Shown here in pieces: positions 34,058 to 46,740 of a DNA stretch of 64,000 nt. The notes beneath the pieces are model-generated. The model ran no database searches. It was given only the letters and a program-made list of their open reading frames with translations, and had not been told where the DNA came from. How positions within the stretch are numbered: position 1 is the stretch's first letter; each line of letters begins with the position of its first letter. Source of the DNA: Adiantum capillus-veneris. Lineage: Eukaryota; Streptophyta; Polypodiopsida; Polypodiales; Pteridaceae. The translations under genes and the position numbers were made by a program. The stretch lies in the NCBI GenBank assembly GCA_014529385.2, contig CM043964.1, positions 135,010,420 through 135,074,419 on the forward strand, written 5' to 3'.

Positions 34058-35346
34058 CTAATTTTGCAAGTCCCAGTTCTCTTCAAAACCTAGCTTACTG
34101 CTATTATTGAAGCGAGAAAAAGAGTCACTATCCTTTTGAGTACTATCAAAACCAAACATTGCATTCTCTGATGTTGGTAATAATCCACAAACCCTATAGC
34201 TCAAAGAAAAGCTTGATAGATGTTGTACTAAAGTGCATAGCATATACAAAAGATAGGTTTGCAATCCACTTGAAAAATACTTTATCTCGACTATATGCAT
34301 GAAAGACCATACTCCAATCTTTGTCATGCTGGGATTCATTCTTTGTGAACTTATGAACACCCCTTGTGCTAAGGGTTCTTTAAAAATTTTCTTAAATGCA
34401 TGAAACATAGTACGTTCAAACACAATCTCTACATCTAGGTTTTCAAACCTAGATCTCCAATAAGTTTCCACTACATTCACTTTCTTAAGAATATCCTTAG
34501 GGTGAACTTCACAGTCCCATTCCTTGGTAACAATCATCCCAATTTGGTCTGCAATTGCTTCCTCTAATTGGTGTAGTGCCAAAGACTTCATGCTTCCTTC
34601 TTGCAACTGTATATCTGGCGATCCACCTTGTTGTAATAAGTGAGAATGAGACCCATGATTTCAAGAAAGTTGTCACTATCATTTGTTGTTGTATATTCTT
34701 TCTCCGATGCTATAGTAGAAATCTTAAAGAGATCATATGAAATTGTCTCTAGGTACATCCCTTGTTGCTTCCCAATCTTCATGGTGTATAGAATGTCCTT
34801 GCCCTTTCTACCTTGCCTCTTGAGAATTCATGTGTTCTGATCTTGCTTGGCTCTCATGGTCTTGATCCATGGTCTCCCTAAGATAATTGGGTAGCTCTCC
34901 CCCTTCGGGATCTTTGAGTCCTACATGGAAACATCACTCACAAGATCACAAGTTTGTATAGACTCACCAATTGTGAAATCTAAAATGCTAGTTTTTAGTC
35001 GTGGCTTAAACTTCCTCTTGATTGACTCCCTTTTGTTCTTCCTCTTGTCTTCCCTTTCTAAAGCATCCTCATTTGTAGAGTGATTAAATACCATGGTGTC
35101 TACCTCGTCTACCTTGGTCTTAACTTTTGTTGGCTCTCTCTTCTTTCCTGTTGTAGACTCCTCCAGGAGTACTTCAGGTGGAGATGTTCCTTGTGTCGGG
35201 GGTGTTTGGGAAGGCATTGAGTCGCTTCTTCCCCCACTTATAGAAGATCTTTTTGATGGTCCTTCATCATCATTCTCATGTATGTGCTTCTCTTCTACAA
35301 TAGCCTCATTTTGTTGGCATTTTGTAATGTGGGCATGTACTGACAA
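34058..35346 (-). pseudogene. Gag-pol linker and protease remnants
   Basis: 35,346-34,921 is a Lys/Glu/Ser-rich open frame (141 codons) ending in TSILDFTIGESIQTCDLVSD, typical of the region before a Ty3 protease. Just after its stop another frame reads YPIILGRPWIKTMRAKQ (about 34,905-34,855), the LGRPW segment at the end of Ty3 proteases. The active-site DxG is not visible. 34,606-34,058 continues with 182 unassigned codons. Frames change several times. Confidence 0.55.
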
Positions 35347-35704
35347 ACGAGTCCACTAGATCATTCCATCATGTTTCTAGGTGTATGCAATCCCCTACCT
35401 CATGTAGGATCTTCTTTGTAATCTTTCCTTTCCTACAAAGTTCCACAACATTGGACCACAACTTACCATCACCATTACTCATGAAATCCTTGGAGTGATC
35501 AATCTTTGCTCCATAAGTAGCAACCTCAACTAAGAGGTGGCATGGTTAGTTGCCATATCTTCAACTAAGGTTTGCAATACCCCTTTCCCAAATTTAGTTA
35601 TCAGGGGTAGACCTAACTCTCTTAAGTGAATTTTACCATTCTTAAAAAAGACATCTTTTGTGAAAGAATCACTAAAACTATCACAATTCCTTCTTACATG
35701 GTAT

Positions 35705-36607
35705 GTACTATCACACCAAATACATCTACTAACAAACCTTTCTTTGAGCTATTGTCTTTGCCTAGGAAGTGCCCCAGATGATTTGTCTTTTTCTTCAAGC
35801 TTTTGAAGTTTCGCCTTCAAGTCACGCATTCCCTTCACAAGCTCATCTAGCATGGACTCATCAAACTTAAGAGCTGTAAAAGCAGACTTTACCATTTTGT
35901 CAAAAGTTGAGGTGGAAGGACTTGTAGTGTTTACTACCATCTTGTCCCTTCTTCTTTGTTGTTTGGCAAGAAGTGAGACAGCAACTTCAACCTCATTCCA
36001 ATCAGTCTTTAGTCCTTGTTCAGCATCTTTATCTTCAAGAAGAAGCTCCAAATTTTCTTGAAACTCTTCACCTACAACTTGTAAGAAAAGATCTCTCCTC
36101 TTTACATCTAGTGTGGCCTTTTCTATCCTTGTGAGTTGTGCATAGCACCACTCAAATTCCCTAAGTAGATCTATTGCTGATAGTCCTTGCTTTGGCTTGA
36201 CTATCCATTCTAAGAATGTCCTTTTTGTCACTCTCGCAAAGTCCTCCATGAAATATTCCTCCTTTAAAGCTACTTTGAGTTTTTTTCAGTTTCTCCCATG
36301 CACATATTTAATTGCCCTAACATGTTCTCTAATTTCAGGATAAAAACCTAGCTCACAGCTTTTAATCATCTTACCTTCTGACACACAACATGCAGCAACA
36401 TCTCCTTCACATACTCGCACAAGTACTTGGTTATATCTTTTCCATGAGTGACCCATTCTGTTAATGATTTTCTTGTATGGATTTGGTTGCTGAAATCTCC
36501 CTTCTTTCAATGGAATGTTGTTGTTGCATGAACATTGAAAATGCTTGAAACATTTGCATTGTTGTTGGATCAAAATTCATACCATTTTGCTCCACATGAT
36601 CACCCAT
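35705..36607 (-). pseudogene. Ty3 gag
   Basis: Start ATG at 36,607 (MGDHVEQNGMNFDP), 50 bases inside the 5' LTR, then a Gln- and Met-rich helix. A stop after about 60 codons is followed by a 166-codon frame (36,249-35,749) with FARVTKRTFLEWIVKPKQGL, a helical gag core and a coiled-coil-like C-terminus (LKAKLQKLEEKDKS). After its stop, CIWCDSTYHVRRNC (about 35,725-35,685) forms a CCHC zinc knuckle. The protein would bind and package element RNA. Confidence 0.7.
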
Positions 36608-36660
36608 GGTTACCCACAAACTCTCACTCTGGCAGATTCACGTCAGGTTTACCAAAAATA

Positions 36661-38338
36661 TGTCGAGAAGTTTGCAGTCTTGCCAAGAAAGCACCAAGAT
36701 TTTGGCTGTGAGATTTTGTGAGAGAACTCCAAAAACTATATAAACGAGTTATATCATAGATGACATGAATTCTAGGGTTTGGAAGAAAGTGCAATGAAAG
36801 AAGCCCCACTCTTTTGCTCTTGCACTCACACACACACAAAGAAAGAACACAAAAGAGAATATCAAAATAACACAAAGATGAAAACATCAAGGCTATGGTC
36901 ATATCGTATCATGGCTAATATGAAAGCGTGAATAGATGAGTTAATGGCGTTCAATATTTGCCGACCAAATAGACTATCAATTGTTCTTTGGAATTCTAAT
37001 TTTGTGCTTACCATAATATTTATGTTTTTTCTAGTGATTGGGATTAATTGTGTGTACAAATTCTCTTAGTTCATAGCAAGATAACTACACTTATGTCAAA
37101 AGAAAAATTATAGTCTATAAAGGGTAGTATGATGGGATTCGGTGAAAGAAGTATTTTATTGAGCCTTTTTGGGCCAAAAAGAAACACTATACATTGTTGA
37201 AAATGTATTTTATGGATAATCCATACATTAATTGCAAGAGATAGCACAGAGTGGAAGCAATAGAAATTCACATCATGTGGATTATTCATTTAGGATAACT
37301 CTAGTATGTGAAAAATATAGATATGAAAGAAATGAAGAGAAGAGAAGTTTTCCTCCCAAGCCCTATTCTTGCCTGTAGCCAATAAGGATACTTTTGGAAG
37401 ATATGTACATGTAGCAGGGAGAGATATACCTTGTGCACTATCATTTCTTCACAATAAGGTTGTTAATAGAGTATTGTTCCTTGAATTCCTTCAAGAGAAA
37501 CAATTAGGACAAAAGAGAGATGAAGATAGGAGTAGATGTAGAAGTAGTAGAAAACATGGAGGTATAGATTGGTCTTTGAGATAAAAAAACAACAAAATAA
37601 AAAAGCAAAGATAACACCTTACTTATCAAAACCTTAGAGAGTATTTTCCAATTTGATGAAGATGGCAAGAGATAGAAGACTTCGGCCTTGATTGACTAGA
37701 GTTGATGTTTACTACAAGGATGCTTTCAAGTTTAGATAGCCTTCCTCAAAGGCAAGTGTAGGGCTAAAGGCTAATTTGGCATGAATCCTCTCACTCACTC
37801 TTGAATGGTTTTCAAGGAGGAAGAGGTCTTCTTTTATAGGTTAAGGTAACTCCCAAAGGTTACACAAGAAAGAGACGAGCCAGGAACAGAGAGTGATAAA
37901 GTTTGAAATGGGTTGTCACTGCATGATGTGGGCAGACTGGGGTCCACCATTTTGATCATATCTCCTCAACCTTGGCTCCAAATAAAAAAGTAAAAATAGG
38001 AGAAAAAAATACAATTGATAAGCTACAACCACCAGTTTATATACTTTTTTCAATTTGTATTGTAACCTTGTATAAAAATTCACCAAAATAGGGTACATTT
38101 TTTACAGCAAAAGTCTTCTTGTGGTCCCCTTAGCCTAGAGTTTGGTTTGATTCCAATGGACACCTCATGATAAATGAAAGCATGAAATTTCTTTTTGAAA
38201 AATTTTGTAATCATATTTGAAATAATGCATTAAAATAGGTGTATCTTTGAGAATCATGCAAGCTAGTGTCCCACTAGCATTTGATTCCTTCCTAGTAGCT
38301 ATTAAAAAGAAATATAAGAAAAATATGAAAACTACATA

Positions 38339-38396
<58 letters not shown>

Positions 38397-38712
38397 AAAT
38401 TTACCCTAGATAAATGATATATCTAAGGTATGAGATGATAATGAGATAATATAAAGAAAGAACCAATGGTTTTTGCCCCTAAGTTATAGAAGTGAATCTG
38501 TTGAATCTATTGAGTGTTTTTTCCCATCGTACTTTCTAACAGTAAAGTATGAATTTGGTACCCTTGAGATAAATATTAGAATGAGATAGAAAGCTTATTA
38601 TTATTCTTAGATATACATATGTACATTATATGAAATATAATTATATATCTAAAAAGTTTCAAGATAGGTCTTGTAGCATTCGTCCCTACTATGTAGGTGT
38701 CACATCACGACA
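36661..38712 (-). repeat. 5' LTR of the decayed Ty3 element
   Basis: 2052 bp, mate of 31,203-33,244, with a longer (AT)n tract at about 38,342-38,394. Strongly diverged from its mate in scattered substitutions and small indels, suggesting an old insertion. Confidence 0.85.
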
Positions 38713-40752
38713 ACGCATCACCACCTTTTAGCTTAGCAATTGGGGCATTGTAATCAACACTTTTTGGCTCCATTGGGGTTTAGTTTTGATTTAGCCCACT
38801 TGGATTTTTGTGCAACTCCGAGTGAAGAAGGATTTTGAGGTAATTCAATTGGGGTTTATGCATTATGATGAGGATCATATATTATTTGTGGCTAGTTGTA
38901 CAAGCAAAAGTTACTATGGGTACATAAGTAGCTTTCATGGTTTGAAAGAATTATGAGAGTAAGCCCGAAGTTTAGCCTCTCTACAATGATATAAACAAAG
39001 TGGATGTTATTACATATCTACTTAGCAACTAGTTCTTGACAACAACCCATGTCACTCAAATGAAGATGTCCTTCTCCAAAGGAGCCTTTCTTCTTGGTTT
39101 GCTACTAGATCTCATTAGATCTTTTTCTATGGAGGAAACGTTTTATCTAGGATTGTTGGTATGGATGTACATATGCCATGTGATTTAGTCCCTTCTATAA
39201 AAAAAGTCTATATCCCAACCCTCACTTCCTTACGATGTACTCAAATTTTGCATCTCATAAAAAACGTCAACAACATATCTCCTTAAGGATCTTGAGAAGT
39301 TGAGTGACATCACATATGCTTTATTCAATTAAGTTTTTGCATGACAATCTAGAAAAGGAGGCCGGTTTTGAAACACAACATGCAGAGAATAGAGAGTCCC
39401 TTTTTTCCCCCATGGGAGTGTAGGAGATAATTGGTTTTCCATTCTCATGAATGGGATAAGTTCATTGAGCAATACTCACTACGTGAGTTTGAAGGCTTGA
39501 TGATCTATATCTAGATGGCTACTTACATGGCCACATTGTTGAGATATGCAATACTCAATGTCGGTTGGAAGCATGAGCACACTAAGCATGGTTTGTTGTT
39601 CCATGTGCTAGCAATATGTGAGATTGTTAACAGATTGCTAGTATCTAAGACAACATCTAGTGGTAAAATTGAGGTGGTCTGGCCCAAATTCAAAGGACAC
39701 ATATCAATTTTTTATACACTTGTTTTGCAAGAAGACAACATCCGGTGATAATTTTAAGGTGGTCCGGTCCAAATGCAATGGAGACATAAAAAATTGCTAT
39801 ATCCAAAATCCGAGAAACATATTTTGAAAATTCTATTACACACACACACACACAATTCAACTGAGAGGCTTCTATGGTTATAAATTATCCTTATGATAAA
39901 ACTAGGTTCACACACAGATTTTCTTGGAAAAAAGAAATACAACAATCAGATGCACAAGTTTGGAGAAATATATTTCTGCTTGGATTAGGGACTAGCATGT
40001 TGCAAGAGATGCACATTTCTGAAATTTCTCTAGTTGTTGCAACAATAGCAACTATCACGAATATTTATGAGACTCTACTTGATTTCTTACGTGAGAACAA
40101 GGACTATAATGATCGGCTCATCACAAGCAAGATATCAAAACCTCAAACAATTTTGCAGGAGAAATTTGATAGAGGTGTAAGTTGTCAAGAAAATATTAAC
40201 AAAGTTATCTTGCTTACTAGGCTTGTCTCAATATCGTGCCAACAGTATTTCCATTAGCATTACCAAGCGCAATCTGTTTCTACCTTTGATCACATAGTCC
40301 ACTTGAGCAATGATCTTATGCATGATCAACAAAGACATGATTGGATTTGTTGAGAGCCCTTCCACCAATGGCTCCATCCAAAATTTGAGTAAGAAAGTAG
40401 AAAATGAACCCCAAATTGATAGAATCATGAAGAGATGGTAGAGTGTCTCTTTGCATGGCCAATAGAACTAGAGTAGTTCCAAGACCTGCAATGATTTTTA
40501 AGTAGCATGTGTAAGCAATGGTAAGGTTTTACATGGCTATTCTGCCTACAAGCAAATTGTTGAAACTTTTAAAAGCAGAGAGACCAAGGCCCACTTGATT
40601 CTCTTTGTTTGAGACTTCAAGGCAATTGTTCTCCCTTTGTACATCGGAAGCACCTAATCTAAAAATAGTTAGGGTAGTAGGAATTGAATCATGGCTCATC
40701 AGAGGTAGCAATTCCTTGTGCCTCTATAAATTTCATGGAGTAATAATCTATC
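38713..40752. other. Unassigned stretch with two unrecognised open frames
   Basis: 39,515-39,748 (+, 77 codons) and 39,874-40,257 (+, 127 codons) are the longest frames. The second has NIFLLGLGTSMLQEMHISEI and a hydrophobic ISLVVATIATITNIYETLL stretch and could be a fragment of a larger protein. I recognise neither. Minus-strand frames at 40,228-40,711 are also unassigned. A (CA)n tract lies at 39,839-39,853. Confidence 0.3.
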
Positions 40753-40757
40753 TATTA

Positions 40758-40984
40758 TGTTGGAATTAAGGCTGCATAGAAATGCACACAGCTTGGAGAA
40801 GATGAAGGAAGCTCAAGGCACACAATAGAGAGTGTGTTACTTAGTGTGCAATGGAAAGATAGATAGCCCTAGAGCGATGGGCGTATATACAATGCTCGGG
40901 GGGAAAAACCTCCTAAAGAGGAAAAAAATGCCCCGGCGGTCCTAGTGTGTTCACACACATCACTACCACATGTATATGGTAAAA
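40758..40984 (-). repeat. 3' LTR of copia copy 2
   Basis: TGTTGGAATTAAGG to TATGGTAAAA. Mate of 45,410-45,636. Confidence 0.95.
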
Positions 40985-41059
40985 AATCCCCCCTTGAGTG
41001 ATGCGGTGAATAAGAGCTGGCACATGAGTAAAGGGAAGTGCCATGCCCAGAGGACATGA

Positions 41060-42480
41060 TCAGTCCACAAAGGGGAGTAAGCCCAAAGCTTTGCGGAAAG
41101 CTTCAAGGTTCTCATGAGACAATGCCTTTGTGAAAAGATCTGCAAGGATGTCCTCTGTTGGCACATAAGCCAAGCTGATCTCTTCTGTTGAGAGCCTCTC
41201 CCTGACATAGTGGTAATGCACCTCAATGTGCTTTGTGCGAGCACGAAAAAGTGGGTTCCTTGCAACTACCAATGCGCTCTGCATGTCAGTGTAGATAGTG
41301 TTGATAGTGTCGTGTCCAACACCCAAATCAACCATTAGGCATCTGAGCCATACACACTCAACCGTAGTTGTGAAGAATGTCCTGTACTTAGCCTCATAAC
41401 TCAAAGTGGCCACAGTAGGTTGCTTCTTGATCAACCATGATATACATGAACTGCCAAGCATGAAAAAAAAAAACCACTTGTGAACACTCGCGTGTCAAAA
41501 CAACCAACCAAATATGAGTATGAAAAAGCATGTAATTCTGGCGGAAATGATCCCCCTAGGGATAAAACAAGCCAAGATGTAAAGTGCCACTAAGGTAGCA
41601 AAAAATCCTCTTGACAACCTGCCAATGCTTAGACCCTGGGCTATGCATAAATTTGTTGACTTGTGAGACTGCAAACTGAATATCCGGCCTCGTGCTGCAT
41701 ACATAAATGAGGCAGCCAACAATAGTTTGGTAAAGAGTGACATCAACAGGATCGCCAGCATCATGTAGACTCAACTCCAAACCTGTTTCCATGGGACTGG
41801 CAATAGGTTTGCAATCCTCGAGTCCAAACTTACATAGCAATGTCTCTATGTAACTTTTCTGACACAAGGCAATACCACCATCACACTGCTTAAACTGTAT
41901 ACCCAAGTAATGATGCAACATGCCCAAATCTTTCAAGTTCAGCAATATGTCTCTCATTTGGTCCAGCGATCAGTAGATCATTGATATAAAGAACCACAAT
42001 AGAAGTACATCACCCTCACACTTTACATACAATGTGCTTTCTGTTGGACTATTGAGAAAGCCTCGTTTGACCAAATGAGTGTCCGCTTTCTCATACTAAG
42101 CATGAGGAGATTGATTCAACCCATACAAAGCCTTCTTACATCTGCACACTTTGTCCTCTTGTCCTTTTATGACAAAACCGTGAGGCTGTGTTACATAAAC
42201 TTCCTCAAATATGTCACCATTCAAAAAAGAAGTAACAATGTCTGATTGATGTATGTCCCAACCAAAATGAGCTGCCAATGCACATAGAAAACACACAGTA
42301 GTCATATGACAAGTGAGAGCAAAAGTCTCTTCGTAATCTATGCCTTTTTATTGTGCATAACCCTTTGCAACAAGTCAAGCCTTATGGCAATCAATCTCAC
42401 CATCCGGCTTGTGTTTCAACTTGTGAACCCATTTCGTACCAATGGTCTTTTTGCCAGGAGGGAAAATCACATAAAGTACA
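41060..42480 (-). pseudogene. Copia RT and RNase H, copy 2, broken
   Basis: 42,305-42,096 carries WDIHQSDIVTSFLNGDIF and KALYGLNQSPHA, then a stop. A deletion or shift near 41,935-42,010 disrupts the YVDD region (the frame reads LYINDLLIAG-like there, with a short deletion beside it). 41,957-41,556 keeps GCLIYVCSTRPDIQFAVSQV. 41,461-41,060 keeps LSYEAKYRTFF (the catalytic Glu of RNase H replaced by Lys compared with copy 1), YTDMQSALVV and the ending GLLPFVD. More damaged than copy 1. Confidence 0.88.
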
Positions 42481-44430
42481 TGTGTCATTTTCTATAAGTG
42501 CATCATATTCTGATTGCATGGCAGCCATCCAATTTTTTGAATTTTGTGCTTCATCAAAAGATAGAGGCTCCTCAACAGCCAAAGCATAACAATCTGATGC
42601 ATAACATGCATGGCAAGAGCCTGAACAAGTATGACAAGACAAAGGTGCATCCAATTTACTATCACGCAAAGTGTGCACCAGCCATTTTGGCATACCTTTA
42701 GCCTGCTCATTTTCAGTCCTTTCCTCATCAAGTACATCATGTACATCTGCATCAGGTAATAGGCTTATTTGTAACATTTTCATAAACCCCCATAGGCTGT
42801 ACATTTGCCTCATTGGAACTTACATTCATATTTCCACCACCAAAAAGAGGAAACAAAGTGTCATAAATGTCTTGTGAGCTTACATTACTGTCTCTAGTAC
42901 ATGACAGCAAGGGCTGAACAGAATCTTCCACAAACACTACATCCCGTGAAACCAGAATACATTTTGTTTGCGGATGATACAACCTATAACCTTTGCTTTC
43001 AGCACTATAACCATCAAAAATAAATTTGACAGCCTTATCATCCAATTTTTTGCACTGTATTTGTGGCACCAAAGCATATGCCAAACAGCCAAAAACACGC
43101 ATGTGCTCAATAGAAGTCTTTCTATCATGCCATGCTTCATAAGGAGTAATAGACTGAAAAGCTTCGTAGGACACCTGTCAAGTACATAAGTGGCACACAT
43201 GATGGCCTCAAGCCAAAAAGAATGCGGCAAAGCTTGAATTTTGACCATACAATGTGCCATTTCCGTAAGTGACCTATTTTTCCTCTAAGCAACACCATTT
43301 TTCTGAGGTGTATAAGGCATTGTACATTGGTGTTTGATCCCACAACTAGCAAGAAATGCATTGAATTCATGAGACATATACTCCCCCCCCTCGATCGGAA
43401 CGGAGGGTGCCCATAGTACATTTCAAGACATTTTCAGCCCATAGCCAGAAATTGTTTGAAGCACATAAAAACTTTGGACTTCGCTTTAATTGGAAATACC
43501 CATGCATGCCTAGAGTAATCATCAATGAAAGTCACAAAGTAAAGGTAATTGCCCAAGGACGGACTTTGCATGGACCCACAAACATCACTATGTACAAGCT
43601 GCAACCTGCGTGTGGCCCTAACTGAACCATCCTTTGGAAACTTAGAACGCTGCATTTTACCCAAAATACAGCCTTCACAAACATGTTTAACAGGTGCTTC
43701 AAGAGGCGGCAAAGAAGCAACCATATCAGATTTTTGCAAATGCAGCAAACTGGCAAAATTCAGATGACCAAAACGTGCATGCCAAAGTTTTGAATCTGAA
43801 ATAGCCCTTGAATGTGCAACAGCATTTGCAAAATAAATTCCACACTTCTCATACAAAATGAGCTTGTATAGCCCATGACACAAAAGGCGAGATACAACAA
43901 TTTCATCACCAAAACTGAGATCATGAACTGTACATATGTCATCCACAAATTTGACTACAAGTCCAAGTCTAGCAAGTGTAGATACAAACAAAAGATTCTT
44001 CTTGATCCCAGGTACATAAAGTGCATCAACAAGTGTGAAAGAACTTCCATTAGCAGCAGTAAGCACAGTCTTTTCAACTCCCTAAACTGGATAAGAGGCA
44101 TTGTTGGCACAAGTGACATAATTCCCATGAGGGATAGACTCGAGAGAGGTGAACAATTCACGATGTGAGGTAATGTGCTTTGTAGCACCACTATCAAAAA
44201 CCACAAATGTGAATCTGCAGCAACTGGCAAGCATGCATCATGGACAGCAGGATTACAAGTGTACTCTGCGCTAAAATCCCATTCTGCATCAACATCAGCA
44301 TTACAGTCTCCTTCCATAGAAGACTCAACAATGGCTGCATTTGTAGTGGAACCAGCATTTGTAGTGGAACCACCCTCTTTCTTCTTAGCCTCTTTGGCCT
44401 TCAACTTAGGACACTGCTTGATCAAGTGAT
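42480..44430 (-). pseudogene. Copia protease and integrase, copy 2, broken
   Basis: 44,066-43,434 holds the GAG-pre-integrase region (ARFGHLNFASLLHLQKSDMV ... CEGCILGK), VHSDVCGSM (first Asp) and IDDYSRHAWVFPIKAKSKVF, ending in a frameshift at an extra C (about 43,437-43,440). The run of eight G at 43,383-43,390 also shifts the DGGGEY region. 43,260-42,752 keeps the integrase C-terminal part (VFGCLAYALVP). The protease DSG is not in frame because bases are lost near 44,205. In copy 1 the same domains are in one long frame. Confidence 0.88.
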
Positions 44431-45047
44431 CATTAGCTTTACAATAATGGCGACGCATCTTCTTTTTGCCCTTATCACCAGAGTTTCCAAACGAATTGCT
44501 ACCAGCAGAAGCATTAGGAAAAGAAGTTTTGCAACTCGCAGCAGAACCATAAGAAGTGGCTGCAGAAAATAAGTTGCTCATTGATATCCTTGACACCAGC
44601 AAGGAAAGTTTCCATATCATCTTCCTCATGCATAATCTTTGATTTTAACTCTTTACGCAACAAAGAAATTTTAGCCTCATTGCGGCTTGCATAAAGACCT
44701 GCTAGAATATCCCAAGCCTGTTTTGCAGATTTTGCTGAACAGATGTGAGGAACAATGGTGCACTTCACAGATAACGCAGTTAATACATGAGCATGCGCAT
44801 CCTTTACATCCCAACGAGCTTGTTCTGTCGTAGGCAAAACAACTCTAATAGCAGCAAGACCTGCAACATCCTCAACATCGCTTACATCCTCAGAACCAGG
44901 ACGTACAGCAATGCCCTACACAATATTCCAGACGCCCTTTGACACAAGAACATGTTGCATCATGTAAGCCCACATAGGGTAATTGTCCCCATCCAACCTA
45001 TCCTCAGCAGCAAACATCTTGAAGACATTTGTGCTGTTGTCAACCAT
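44430..45047 (-). pseudogene. Copia gag, copy 2, with internal deletion
   Basis: Start ATG at 45,047 (MVDNSTNVFKMFAAEDRL). A stop after GVWNIV (44,916) is followed by ARWDVKDAHAHVLTALSVKC and KQAWDILAGLYASRNEAKIS. At 44,560 the frame jumps from DINEQLI-FCS into AATSYGSAAS, where copy 1 has about 80 extra codons. The zinc knuckle reads HYCKANDHLIKQC with its first Cys changed to Arg (RRHYC). Confidence 0.88.
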
Positions 45048-45409
45048 GGAAAATGTTGCACCCGATGTGAAAATTGCCCAAAAATAGGAGAAATGGAACG
45101 GGAACAACACGTGCTATATAGCACAAACCATAGAAGACTGTAAGGCACGAGTTATGCAGAAATCATCACTGATAGAAATTCTGCATAAAATGATAAAATT
45201 AGCTGTGTAGACATGCATGTAGTGGAAACAAAGGCCGAAATGAGCACGAATCAAAAATCTGAGTAGACTAGGCTCTACGAGCTCCCCCAAAATATTTTCC
45301 AACCTGTGAATGCTCGCCAAACCTCACTGTAATTGGAGAAAGTGAGCAGGCGTGTGCTGGAGCAGCTGGCGACTATGCGCGGTAGGACGTAACTTGCTCT
45401 GATACCAAT

Positions 45410-45636
45410 TGTTGGAATTAGGGTTGCAGAGAAACGCACACAACTTGGAGAAGATGAAGGGAGCTCAAGGCACACAATAGAGAGTGTGTTACTTAGTGTG
45501 AAATGGAAACATAGATAGCCCTAGAGTGATGGGCGTATATACAATGCTCGGGGGAAAAAATCTCCTAAAGAGGGAAAGAATGCCCCGGCGGTCCGAATGT
45601 GTTCACACACATCACCACCACATGTATATGGTAACA
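45410..45636 (-). repeat. 5' LTR of copia copy 2
   Basis: TGTTGGAATTAGGG to TATGGTAACA, followed by TATTA. Confidence 0.95.
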
Positions 45637-45641
45637 TATTA

Positions 45642-46740
45642 TACTTTTTCCATGCATGCTCTTTCAAACTTGTGCTACTATAGGTGACTCCACTCCATTG
45701 TTGGAATTTGGTTGTTGTCCTTGTACTGACGCTTGTTGCGAGGTGTCGATTGTTGCAAGACGTCACCTTTGTTTCTTACCTTGATTAGCATATGAAGCAC
45801 CAGTTTGCATGATATCAAAGTCATCAGATGGTAGCACATCTTGGTGGTAGGGGAGTTTCACCATCAGAGTTTAATATTGTTTTTCAAGGAATTTACGGTA
45901 GTTCTAGAAGCCTAGGTAGAAATTACCAATAGCACAAGGGTAGTCCTTCATACTTTGTGGTGATGCAAGATCAACCTTTTAGTGGAGCAATTGGAAGTCT
46001 CTATGGAGGAATCTTTTCATTGTTGAAGTGCAAGTGACTCTGGTACATATCTGGAGGGTAATGAAAGCGTTTTTATACTTAGTAACATTGCAGAGGAAGT
46101 CGACTCACAATGTCCAATCTCACAAATTCTACAGCTTCAGGATCAGCAAAACCTCCCCATTAGCACTAGTTCAATCTTTTCTTCTTGATCTTGACAAGTC
46201 AATTGTAAGAAAACAAGCAGTGCAAGGGATGCTCTTGAGGCTTCACATGGCCATCCTATCCTCGAGTGCAAATTCATGGTCGTAGAAGACTTGTATACCC
46301 AAAAGAGAAACACCTCACATTTAATGTATTTGACTAAGCTACTTGAAGCAAATTGTGGTAGATGTTATGTCCACTAATAGTAAAACATCTAAGTATGAAC
46401 CAGATAAACATTTGCTAAGCGTAGACTAGGGAAAAACTTGCTCCCTGATCCTTGGATTGAATCCCCATGCCATGTTCCCATTGGGCACTGCTCGTTATCC
46501 TTGGCCTTATCATTGTTAGCTTCTCAGCTAACAAGAGAAAGAGAAAGAGCATCGAAAGAGGGTGCCACTCATTTTTAAGAGCCAATTGAATGTATGAAAT
46601 CCATGTGTATCACTAAAAAATCCCGCAAAGTCCAAAGCCATTGTAATACTATTGATTGTGTCAATGAGTCTAAAGGGGTTGAGGGCATCCAAGTTGTAAT
46701 CATATGCAATTTATAAGCCTTGTATTGAGCCCAAATAGCT
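45642..46740 (-). other. Decayed coding remnant, unassigned
   Basis: The minus strand from about 46,060 to 45,780 reads coding-like peptide with stops: FHYPPDMYQSHLHFNNEKIP, then DLASPQSMKDYPCAIGNFYL and LPYHQDVLPSDDFDIMQTGA. I do not recognise the family. The copia copy 2 target site lies at its downstream end. 46,290-46,740 shows nothing I can name. Confidence 0.3.

Larger units (their letters stand above)
31203..38712 (-). mobile_element. Decayed Ty3 LTR retrotransposon, internally deleted
   Basis: LTRs of about 2.05 kb (31,203-33,244 and 36,661-38,712) begin TGTCGAGAAG and end CACATCACRACA, with inverted ends TGTCG/CGACA. They share the same internal landmarks, including an (AT)n tract and an AGAAGTAGTAGAAGWACATGG-like segment. 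The 3.4-kb interior encodes, on the minus strand, gag, a protease trace and a piece of integrase. RT, RNase H and the integrase core are missing. No matching target duplication is seen (CACAC left, ACGCA right). Confidence 0.85.
40758..45636 (-). mobile_element. Ty1/copia retrotransposon (copy 2, same family as copy 1)
   Basis: 227-bp LTRs at 40,758-40,984 and 45,410-45,636 and a perfect target duplication TATTA at 40,753-40,757 and 45,637-45,641. The primer site is at 45,407-45,396 and the polypurine tract just inside the left LTR. It is collinear with copy 1 but shorter. A 239-bp gag segment present in copy 1 (15,080-15,319) is missing at 44,560, with CTGCA at both breakpoints. LTRs differ at more positions than in copy 1, including AAAA instead of AACA at the left end. 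Confidence 0.96.

Noticed and set aside
40228-40711. Possible organelle-like membrane protein fragment on the minus strand
   Set aside because: Hydrophobic words look suggestive, but frames change and no family was recognisable.
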